From contig JAQFVV010006470.1 of assembly GCA_028023455.1 (NCBI GenBank), forward strand, positions 400,001-464,000: 64,000 nucleotides of DNA, given 5' to 3'. The position numbers and the translations under genes were made by a program. This document shows, in pieces, positions 54,102 to 64,000 of the stretch. Position 1 is the first letter of the stretch. Each line of letters opens with the position of its first letter. The notes below the pieces were generated by a model that was not told the origin of the DNA, searched no databases, and saw nothing but the letters and a program-made list of their open reading frames with translations. The DNA is from Epiperipatus broadwayi. Its lineage: Eukaryota; Onychophora; Udeonychophora; Euonychophora; Peripatidae.

Positions 54102-55625
54102 CTTAATATTTTTTTATTCTTATTTGTAAGCCTATAAAATATTTATATTACTGATTCTGTTCTGCTTTATTCTGTTTGATTTATTATGTTCTGCTCCCTG
54201 ATTTCCTATACATCCAGAGTTAATCACCCTTATCTATTCACCCATATACTTTAAAATTTCCAACCACTCTTTCTCAGCCATAATTCTCCCCATCCATCCA
54301 TCTATATCTTAAGTGCCTTTAATTAACTTAACCTCCATCATCACTCATTTTTTTACTTATATCACATTGATAAAGTATAAGGTCATAGTTCCTTACTTTA
54401 AAAAACATTGATTTAAAAAAAAGTTATCTCTGTATTATTGTTCCCTTTTTATGCCATCATTTATCTAGTTTTTTCATGCTTTTATAAAACTTAACTCTCT
54501 CTATGCCCTATTTTAATGCACTAAGCAAAAAAAAATACTTATATAACACATGTGCCTAGATTTATAATAGAAATCACATCCCCACGTTATTTATATACTC
54601 ATCTACCCTTCTAGAGATCTGACAGATATTGACAGCCAAAAAAATGATTATCAATTCACAATCATGAGATAGATAAAAGAAATTCCATCACTGCACTTAA
54701 AGCATACAATGCTCCATGAACATTCAGATGATCACACCAATTCAATCACTCTAAGCTACTACAACCCATAATAGTTTATTGCAAACACTTTTGCATTCCC
54801 TGCTTGTGTCCAAGTCTTAGGGGCTTTATTTCATAAAATACTGCCTTGCTTATCTTTAAAGTCTTAGAGACAACAATTATATATCAGTGAAAAAATACTG
54901 CCTAGCTCTCTCTGGAGTCTTAGAGGTGAAATATTATGTATCAGAAAAAAAACTATGCCTTGCTCTCTCTGGAGTCTTAGAGGCGAAATCATGGCAGGCC
55001 TACTGTTAACTGCTTCATGATAAATAATAACTGATATTATAATCTGGGTTGGAGCAGTGAATGAGATAAATCAATCACCAGTGGCATGAATACATCACAT
55101 CCTCAAGGCAATGACAAAAATTCTCCATCCATCATCAAAATTGTAACACAACCAACCAAACTCCAACAATCAAATATCCAATCCAACCTCCAAAATCATA
55201 GATTTTCTATAACACAAACTTTTCAAATATTATTCTATGCTTCAAGGCTATTAACATTTCTATGCTTATCTAGCAGCAATACTACATTTCACTGATAAAC
55301 TTAATATTTAAAAAAAAACAGTGCTATTAACTTTAACACTTATTATAAGTTGTGATATCTTTATATTTTAAAAATTGAAATGAAGCTGTTTAATGGCTGT
55401 ATTTATGTATCATCATCAAAAATGCAATAACAGTAATAATCATCATCTAAACATCAGGCCAAAAGATTTGTATCCAATAATAATGAAAAATTACACACTA
55501 AAAAAAAATTCTGTTTTTTTTTTAAACTATATATCTATCATCATTATATACTTCACATCTCTCAGGTATGTGGTGCATTTTAAGCCCTTATTTGGCTTAT
55601 TTCAAGCCCTAGTTGGTGCGACATT
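54102..55625. other. Gypsy 5' leader, non-coding
   Basis: 1.5 kb between the 5' LTR and gag. A CTTGCTTATCTTTAAAGTCTTAGAG-type segment (20-base core CTCTGGAGTCTTAGAGG) recurs three times at 54830-54980. No recognised gene. Confidence 0.55.
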
Positions 55626-58600
55626 TGTAACAGAAATAATATATAGATAGAGGAAATAGATAGTAAATTATTAATTATTATAAATATATGCTTGTCTAAT
55701 TATTAAATAGATATGGAAAATGATTAATTAGATATACTTATAATCTTCCATTTCTCATAGTAAGCAAATATACTAATGTAATGATGATAAAGGCTGAGTG
55801 ATAAAATAAATTCTCATTTTTCCATATAAAATAACCAAACGAAAATTAAAATTATCATCATTAAAGATTTAAAATACTTAGATACTGGGGAAGTCATTTG
55901 AATCATAAAACATACTGGCCATTGTCATCGAATAAAATAATATTAAATATAGCAACTGAATAAAATTACCCACTGTGAGATTCCAGGAGTGCCTTATGCT
56001 TATCTCCAATACTAGGTTCTTTTAACAAAGAATCCTTCCTATTCTTCTTTCCAAATATATAAGATCATTCATGGTCATTTGCACACACTGGTGCTATTCA
56101 TGACAACTTATAAAAATATATTATATAAAGTTAATATTATGAATTTGGAAAAGGATTATATCACTCTTTATTCAGTTTAGCTAAGTATATGTGTTTTCCC
56201 ATGAGCGCCACTAGATTGTTTTAAATCTAGATAAATATCTGTTTAGAGTGTACTGAGTTCAAACTCATTCAGTACATTTTTACTACACATGACTTGGATG
56301 AATAATGAATAAAAAAATGACCTTCGTATATTTTATCTATATCAATAAAATTACAAGATTCCAATATTACCAAACTTTTTTATATAGATCAAAGACTCTT
56401 ATAGATATAACTAGCTCATTTACGTATATTGATGAACAGACAAGTATAATCCTATTAATGGCTTCCAAACAAGTATGTGAAGACTATTATTGATATTGAT
56501 GGCCATTTAACTAAATTATTTATCACAATATAAAGGTAATAATGATGACGATAATAATGATGAATGATAATAATAGTGATATCATAATAATAATGATAAT
56601 AATAGTGATGATGATACAAGCCATAGCTTTATAATGAACTCACAACAATAAATTTATCTTTATAAACTCATAGGCATTTATTAAAAATTATCCTATATCA
56701 AACTGGGATTTAAATATTACATTCACTAGCATTTATATAAGTTTATAGTTATTTACTAAAATACTTTTATAGTTAATACTAGGATTTAATAATACTAGTG
56801 ATGATGATTGATCATCACGAATCTCTATGCATGATATTCAACTTTCCATAAACCCCTATATACCAAAATATATTAATTATGTTAAACATTAGATTTAATG
56901 ATTATAATTTATTAATGATGATGATGGTGATCATAACTCTTGTATAGTACTATTTGAAACATTTTAACCAATAACACAATATCCATCTTTGATCAGGATG
57001 ATCAAAACTCATGGACACAATACAATTTTAGCTTTCTATTGTTGAATTATAATCACTAAAATCTGGTTATTACCAAGCATAATCCCTAAATACCTAAATG
57101 TAAATCAACATTCTAGTTTACTTAACATTTTGCTAGCGCTTAATTATTTGCAAGTGATTGCTCAATATTTACGAATGATGATTCTTAATATCTGAGAGCA
57201 ATGATGATGAATTAAAATGATAGAATTAAGACAAGAAAAATACAATATTTTTTAATAAAAACTCGGAAACCAATTAAGATATATAATTATATTTTATTAA
57301 TACTATTACTCTTTCCTTCTTTAAAATCAAATTTACTAATTAGATATATGGCTTATTATTACATTAATTCAATATAGAACCAATACAAACATTTATATAA
57401 GCACAACCAAATAAATTTAATATACAAGCTTGTCATTTTGGATATTTTAAAATAAGCTGGCTTAAAATGACATTTAAAAAAAATTATGGAATGCTTACTT
57501 AAGACTTTCCTAACTTATTATATCATAAAAATAAATGTCATATGTAACTTGTGTGTGTTTTTCACTTCCATTCATTTGCAAGCATTTCTTTATATTTTCT
57601 CATATTTAAACTAATTATGTATAATCTATTCTTTTGACGTGTTTGTATAAGCAGTTACACATGCACACATTCAGTAATGTTAACATATATGTTTAAAATG
57701 TATACCCCTATATTAGAGATTAATACATAAATTACATATAAAAATATTTTTGCAACCTTTTTGCAAAAGAAAATAAAATACATTATGTCAATTTTAATAT
57801 GCAACAAGATAAAACAAAAAAAAAACATTATAAATGCATATATTTATAGATTGATCATTATCATAACAACTGAAGAACAATTAAAAAAAAACATTTCAAT
57901 ATTACAATATATAATATAAAATAATAATAAAAAAAATAATGAAAATTTAAGTTTAAAGATTTAAACTGTGTTTGTGTTATGTTATGTGATATTGAGAATA
58001 ACTATTGATAAACAAGCCTTTAATGTTTCTGTATCAAAAAAATGCTTTGACCAATAAATTAAAGTTTATTTTTACTAAGTAAGAATAAAAATCTGTTAAA
58101 GAAAGTTCATACTTACCTATTACTTTCACTTCTTATAAATGTCCCAAGTTTGAATTTTCAGATATCTTGTCTTTGCTCCATTAAAAAAAAAGAAAAGTTC
58201 TTGTTGATACTTTCTAGTAAACATGAATTAATTGACTTGCTGTTTTCACAATTTTAAAATTATTTATTGCTGATACTTTTGATAAAGCTGAATTTGTTGT
58301 TTGGCTTCCTTCTACCATTTTAAAAAGAGTTATTAAAATACTTTTAGATAAGTATGAACTGGTGGATTTTAGATAAGTATGAACTGGTGGATTTTCTTGT
58401 CTCTCCCATTTTAAAATAAAACATTTTAGACACTTTAGATGACTGAGAAAAACTTTAAGAAAAATTTGGTTCATAGATTCTTCAAACTTGGCTATACATG
58501 GCTTTTATACATTTTCTTTTCCTATTCTTTTCCCTTCTATCCAAAGATAATGAGCCTAAAATAGGCCAGGAGCCCGAAAAGAAGCATTTCATATAGCTTG

Positions 58601-59046
58601 TGTGGTTGGCTTCAAACTCTATCATTTTGTTGGTTATTATTTGATTGGTATATGAATCCATGGACAGATTAGTGATTTTAACCCATTCTGTATTAATAAG
58701 GAAACAGAAGCAATGGTTTAGTAATGCAAATTCATTGTCTTATACACAGCAAAATATATAATTATCATTTCATAGAATTGTTAATAACTTCTTCCAATAA
58801 ATTCAATTTTGTTCCATTTCTTTTTTTTTAATATTAATATTGCTGGGAATTACTTATATATATGCACATCTTCGTCTATACTGACTTTAAACAAGAGTCT
58901 TTTCTCTTTTTTTTCCCTCAATTTTTAAAGAGTGAAAAAAAAAAATCAAATCGCTCACTCTCTTTTCATAACACTAAAAAAAAACTGATTGTCCCCATCT
59001 CTTCTGTAATAACATTTAAAAAAAACTGATCATTACATCTCTGTTT
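55626..59046 (-). repeat. Gypsy 5' LTR (truncated at its outer end)
   Basis: A 3.42 kb copy of 44738-48149, starting TGTAACAGAAATAAT at the inner boundary. It is cut at 59047 by the left direct repeat of PLE-2 and does not resume on the other side. Confidence 0.82.
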
Positions 59047-59273
59047 ATGCATGTATATACTTCAACAAAAATCAATAAATTAAAAATTAACTGTGATAAA
59101 ACACAGTTGCTGAAGCTTTAAAAAATAAAATTATAACAATAAAGCTGAGCACTTTCGGGGGACTTAAGCCTCCATAATCACAGCTCAATACAAAATAAAT
59201 ACAAAATATAAACACTTATTCACAAGCAAAATGCGTATCTCAAATAAGATCTAAACTAAATCTAAATAAATAA
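59047..59273 (-). repeat. PLE-2 terminal direct repeat, left
   Basis: It matches 61605-61833 with few changes. On the minus strand it has GTGATTA, a GGAGG/CCCCC hairpin and CGAAAGT flanked by GAGC and GCTC, a degenerate relative of the PLE hammerhead region. Confidence 0.88.
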
Positions 59274-59300
59274 ATAAAATACAATATATATAAATAAATA

Positions 59301-61633
59301 TTATAACGTCCATATTTTAGAAATATTAAAACAAGAATCCTTTCTATTAATAGCATTGGGATTACCAGCTATAAAACAAGCTTCTTTAACCTTACGCTTT
59401 ATGTCATTCTTTTCCGTACACACTAATTTTGCCTCTACTGGTTGACATAAGTGTCCAGCCTTATTTTCATGTTCCACAAACACTGAATTTCACAAAAATT
59501 TAGTTTTAGTAGGATGATATAAATATTTATGCTGTGAAACTCTATTTAAAATATTGGTTTTAGTTTCACCATAATAAATAGAATCACAATCTTTATGAAA
59601 ACAAGAAACACTATAAACCACATGCTGAGTTAAATTAGATTCAATATTAAATTTTGAATTGTTAATCAATCTATTCGTATTTGGAGGTGGATGAAAAATT
59701 ACTTGAAAATCTGGAGATAACTTATTAATTAACCGTTTTGCAATAGAATGAATAAATGGTAAAACTATACAAGGTTTTTCAATCTTGTCAGGTTTAAACT
59801 GCAAATTATGTAAAAATTTTACAACTCTATTGTTAATAATTGCACATTTATGCCCAAGTTTGACTAAGTCCTCAATAAAACATAAAAGATTTTCTTTTCT
59901 ATCTGCCTCAAATTTGCAAAGATGGTGGTTTCTATATAAAAATGAATTCAAAGATGCCAACTTGTGCACTTGAGGAGAGTATGAATGCAGATGAATTAAA
60001 CCCCTAACTTCAATAGGTTTTACAAACATATGGTAGTCCAAATGATCCTCTGTTCTATGCACAATAATATCTAAATATTTCACTTCCTGTAATGCATCTT
60101 CCCAATTTATCATAATATTTAAACTGGTAGCCTCATGAATACTACTTTGAATCTCCAAAATGATATTTTCAGGAGCCACGATAAATATATCATCTACATA
60201 TCTAGGGTAGATAATATCTGGTACAGAGTTAATAAATGTAGAAATAATACTACGCTCAAAATGGTCTAAAACTATACTAGAAAGAATTCCACTAAGAGGA
60301 AGTCCCATAAACCAACCATTCATCATTTGAAAACAAGAATCTTTAAATGTAGCCACTAAATTTTCATCCAGCCAAGTCAAAAATCCAACAATAAAGTCTA
60401 CTTTATTAGATGGAAAGACTTTATCAAGTAAAGATAACTTGACTATATCTATTGACTGCTTACGATCAATGGACCAATACAATTCCATAACATCCAGTGC
60501 TGCTAATTTAAAATTAGAATTAATTTTAGCATCTTTAATAACATCAATAAATTTAAATGATGAATTGACTATAAACAACCCAAAATCCTATAGCATCAAT
60601 CAACCAACGATTAATCAAAACAGAAGTTTCAAAATAATGTACACTACCAAAATCCATCATTAAACATAAAGGCCTATCTCGTTTATGTAATTTAACATTT
60701 TCAAAATTTCTCGGAAGGGATGATGCAGACGGGTAAACTTTAAAATACTCTAATTTTGTTAATGCTTTCTGTTTCTCTTTACGTAAAACACTAGCAATAA
60801 ATTTCTCGTGATTAAGCTTACAATTAAAACCTTCAATCTTTTTAAACTTACATTTATCAATTTGCATAAAAATTTTATCCACAAATTCCTCCTTTTTCAT
60901 CAAAACAAACCTATTCCCCTTATCTTCTTTCATGCAAACAACATCATGCTCACACATAAATTGTTTTGTATGCAATATGCACTTATTCCAATTTAAATTA
61001 TTATTGTTCAGATTTCTATTATTAATAATCTTCACTATATTACCAACACAAACATCTCTAAGGGTATTATTTAATAATGAAGCTTCAACATCCGCAATCA
61101 GCTCAATCTTCGGCTTTGCCCATTGACCTCCAATAAATTTAGGACCTCTTTTCTAAAACAGACTTAACATCCTCTGGAATATTTACACCAGACAGATTCA
61201 CAAATTTGTTTTCAACTGCAGATGGTAAAACAATATTTTGCTTATATGCAAGAAACTTAAGTTTTAACTCAAATCTTTTAACAAGCATATCCTCATTCTT
61301 CATAAATTTGTTCAAAATAAATTGTGGAATAATACCACATACAGAAATAATAGACCATCTTCTTTTCTCCCTATGTAATGCCCTCTTACAACCTTTAATA
61401 ATTGATGCGAGCAGTTGGCACTGCAATTGCATCTTGATTTTATCAAAATTATAAATAGATCTATCAATTTTAACTCTGCAACAGTTCGGGACTATCTTGA
61501 ATTCTTCACACTTTTTCAAAAACGTTATACATTGTTGAAATATATTAATAGACAAACCGATACAGAATACTTGCTTATTATATATAAAATAAATAATGAA
61601 AAGAATGCATGTATATACTTCAACAAAAATCAA
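59301..61633 (-). pseudogene. PLE-2 reverse transcriptase / GIY-YIG endonuclease, nearly intact
   Basis: Pieces in order: an N-terminal PLE domain (61633-61139); a frameshift near 61145; a central segment ending at 60553 with KEDKGNRFVLMKKEEF and KRDRPLCLMM; another shift near 60575; then the RT (60578-59490) with ALDVMELYWSID, FMGLPLSGILSSI and YPRYVDDIFIV; and the GIY-YIG domain (HVVYSV, then IYYGETKTNILNRVSQHK). A single TGA at 59492-59490 interrupts the endonuclease, which continues in frame to 59301 (EACFIAGNPNAINR). Total length is close to a full Penelope protein. Catalytic residues of both domains look intact. Only two shifts and one stop separate it from a continuous frame, so it is younger than PLE-1. 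Confidence 0.87.
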
Positions 61634-61833
61634 TAAATTAAAAATTAACTGTGATAAAACACAGTTGCTGAAGCTTTAAAAAATAAAATTATAACAATAA
61701 AGTTGAGCGCTTTTGGGGGACTTAAGCCTCCATAATCATAGCTCAATACAAAATAAATACAAAATATAAACACTTATTCATAAGCAAAATGCGTATCTCA
61801 AATAAGATGTAAACTAAATCTATATAAATAAAT
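61605..61833 (-). repeat. PLE-2 terminal direct repeat, right
   Basis: Second copy of 59047-59273. It overlaps the first codons of the PLE-2 frame and the degraded end of the neighbouring Gypsy integrase frame (read to 61743). Confidence 0.88.
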
Positions 61834-64000
61834 CTAAATAAATTTATCCCCACTGGCAATTTAGACTCAAACGGATACGGAATATTTTTTCCAAAATGTA
61901 GCCAAACAGGTTCAAACACTGTAGACTCATTTTTGACCAGTTTATCATGTTGACTATTCATGAGGCTGAAATAAATGCCCCAACTCCCTCATAATCCATT
62001 CACATGGATTAGACTGAGGGTTACGTATCATCGTAAGTATATGTCTTATCCCACGCCTGTCCATCCATTTCTTCCATTTGCCAGATATAAAGGGTGTTCC
62101 ATGATCTGACAGAATTTTTTCTGGAATTCCTACAGACTTAAAGTATTGTTGCTCCAAAACTAGAATAGTTTGTCTTGCGTTAGCTTGAGCTACTGGATAT
62201 GTCACTACCAGCTTTGAAAACACATCATATGTCACAATGAGATATTTCATTTTATTGAAAGGAGGCAGAGGTTCATAGAAGTTTATCTCTAGTAAGCTGT
62301 TAGGGAGTTGGGAATATACAGGTTGCAGTCACCCCACTCCTGATGTGTTAGCAGGCTTGTTTGCTGAACCTATGGTGCATTTACGAATCATGTCCACAAT
62401 ATTGGCATTCATTTTTGGCCAGTAAAACCAATGACTCAGCCATCCTTCCACTTTATTTTCCCCATAATATCCATATGTGTTATGTGCATATTTAATTATT
62501 TGCTTTCTTATGGCAACCAGAGAATAATGTGTGTTTTTTCATAATACACGCTCAAGTGCCCTCCCTTTAAACAACAGTGATTTCAGTCCCTCCACAGCTG
62601 ATTATTGGCTGTTTTCATTACAGGCTGATTGCATAAATAATCCATTATTAGTCTGCTATCATTATTTCCCTCTTGCTGCTCCTTTAATCTATGTAAATCA
62701 TCTGCTATCCCATTTGTTTTATATATTTTGGTGGGAGCTAAATACGCTCTGTTAACTCAAGTTTTGTTCTTCAGCTATCGGATATTGACTTAAAGTGTCT
62801 GCCACAATATTCTCCTTGCCATAACAGTAAGCCACTTCATAATTAAATTCCTACAGGAACAAGCTCCACCTTATTAGCCTGCTATTATTCAAGAAGATGT
62901 GATTAATAAATTTGAGGCTCTTATGGTCAGTGATTACTACCACTTCAGAGCCTACCAAATACTGAAAGAATTTCTTGAGTGCCCACACAATAGCCAGAGC
63001 TTCTTTCTCAGTTACAGTGTAGTTCCCTTCAGGTCCCTTTAGTAAATTGCTAATGAAACAAAGAACTCTGTACTGTCCCTTTTTCTGCATCTGAAATATT
63101 GTAGCCTCCAATCCAATCCTGCTGCTGTCTGTTTGTACAAAGAATTGTTTGTCAAAATCGGGATATGACAGTGTAACCTTATTCAAAAAATCCTGCCTTC
63201 ACACTCTGAAAACTATGCTCATGCTGTTTATTTCATACCCATGACTTCCCTTTTCTTAATAGCTGCAGTAATGGCTCCATGTCAATTGAAAATTTTCTAT
63301 AAAATCGATTATAGAAATTACTTAGTCTGAGAAAAGTTTTAATATTTTTTTATTGCGGGGGGTGGGAAATTCCTGTATTGCTCGGATTTTTTCAGGATTA
63401 GGTAATATTCCTCTTTCTGTAATCATATGACCTAAAAACATGACCTTGTCAGTCATTATCTTACTCTTATTTAAATTAATTCAAATCTCCTTTCTCTCAC
63501 ACTCTGCCACCAACATTTCAAAATGTGCAAAGTACTTATCTATACTTTCCAAAGCCACTATGATGTCCACATACATTGTAACTAAATTTTTAATATAATC
63601 TGACAATACCTGATACAGACATTGTATAAGCCCCACCCCACTATTTTTTAGCCCAAAGGGAATCCAGTTAAAATTATGTGCATGTCTGTTATATTTAAAT
63701 GCCATATCCTCTGGATGAAGTTTGACTTGCTAGAAGCTGGCAGTTAAGTAGATCATCAAAAATATTTTATTTTGAAATTTCAATAACAATTTGCCCATAG
63801 GCAGCAGAACATTAGTATCAGCTATTGTTATCTTATTTAACTACCATGCATCCAAGCACAAACGAATTGATCCATCCTTTTTTTTACAGTTACAATGGGG
63901 TTATTGAAAGGAGATGAATATTTAGATATAATTCCCCATTTAAGCATTTGTGTATCTGTTCTTCTACTTGACATTTATGTTGATGAGGTATGGGCTATGC
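61834..64000 (-). pseudogene. Gypsy pol remnant: RT, RNase H and integrase
   Basis: Minus strand, entering from the right edge. RT: KKDGSIRLCLDAW near 63890, then LHPEDMAFKYNRH and NWIPFGLKNSGVGLIQ, then MYVDIIVA, where the second aspartate of YVDD is missing. RNase H (63186-62851) has VQTDSS, TEKEALAIVWAL and an intact VITDHKSL. Integrase: the zinc domain near 62300-62500 is degraded and lacks its cysteine pair, the first catalytic aspartate reads Asn (EINFYEPLPP), and SDHGTPF and NPCEWIMRELG are kept. It is clearly related to the 14 kb element but a different lineage. It ends at PLE-2. The frame is mostly the same throughout, with several stops. Confidence 0.8.

Larger units (their letters stand above)
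44738..59046 (-). mobile_element. Ty3/Gypsy element with LTRs of at least 3.4 kb
   Basis: The two long direct repeats (44738-48149 and 55626-59046) enclose a 7.5 kb internal region with gag, protease, RT, RNase H and integrase in Ty3/Gypsy order on the minus strand. No env-like frame is seen. The 5' LTR is at the right. Its outer end is cut off by PLE-2 at 59047, so the full LTR may be longer than 3.4 kb. The left end joins a TA array. A primer-binding site complementary to a tRNA end was looked for next to 55626 and not found. LTR copies differ by roughly 3-5 percent by eye, and coding regions have stops, so the insertion is not recent. Confidence 0.82.
59047..61833 (-). mobile_element. PLE-2, Penelope-like element with direct terminal repeats
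   Basis: An almost complete PLE coding region on the minus strand is flanked by direct repeats of about 227 bp (59047-59273, 61605-61833). It lies exactly at the junction of the 14 kb Gypsy LTR and another Gypsy pol. Terminal direct repeats that look like LTRs are known for PLEs. I see no target-site duplication. Confidence 0.87.

Noticed and set aside
55590-55626. Primer-binding site next to the Gypsy 5' LTR
   Set aside because: No TGG-starting stretch follows the LTR end on the coding strand; a GTTGGTGCGACA is on the wrong strand.
59140-59185. PLE-2 terminal hairpin as an active hammerhead
   Set aside because: Core reads GTGATTA instead of CTGATGA, so essential bases are missing.

Overview
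The window looks like intergenic DNA from an invertebrate animal genome. It is very AT-rich, full of long microsatellites, and built almost entirely from retroelements: non-LTR elements of two kinds, Penelope-like elements (PLEs) with GIY-YIG endonucleases, and Ty3/Gypsy LTR elements. I could not recognise a host protein-coding gene, rRNA or tRNA. This mix fits an arthropod or mollusc best, but I cannot name the organism.

Layout. 1-5381: a nearly full-length but frameshifted LINE (LINE-A) with a giant (TAG)n(TAA)n tail. Its 5' end is duplicated around a fragment of a hammerhead-bearing repeat. 6830-7215 and 19343-19960: decayed 3' fragments of an RTE-like LINE. 15197-17723: a PLE with terminal inverted repeats. 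18713-19083: a (TATC)n array. 19084-20835 and 29746-32110: two arrays of short non-coding repeats (H2, H1) with hammerhead-like cores. 23323-25325, 35468-37526 and 37539-39698: three solo-LTR-like copies of one 2 kb family, two of them head to head around 12 bp. 26604-28972: a second, 5'-truncated LINE (LINE-B) set between trinucleotide arrays. 32338-33031: a third repeat (H3) with a complete-looking type I hammerhead, next to a fold-back element. 41482-44660: a decayed Gypsy-like remnant. 44738-59046: a 14.3 kb Gypsy element with LTRs of at least 3.4 kb. 59047-61833: a second PLE with direct terminal repeats. 61834-64000: another decayed Gypsy pol running off the window.

No element here has an undamaged coding region. 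Each carries stops, frameshifts or lost catalytic residues, so the coding parts are fossils or non-autonomous copies. The most interesting signal is non-coding. Three different short repeat families share one hammerhead architecture, and their helix I and II differences preserve pairing. Tandem H1 copies are spaced 453 bp apart at the predicted cleavage site. This resembles the self-cleaving retrozymes and PLE hammerheads known from animals. A second theme is that LTR termini of the form TGTAAY...RTTACA lie directly against (TA)n arrays again and again, suggesting that integrases here prefer TA microsatellites. All alignments were made by eye; identity figures are approximate.
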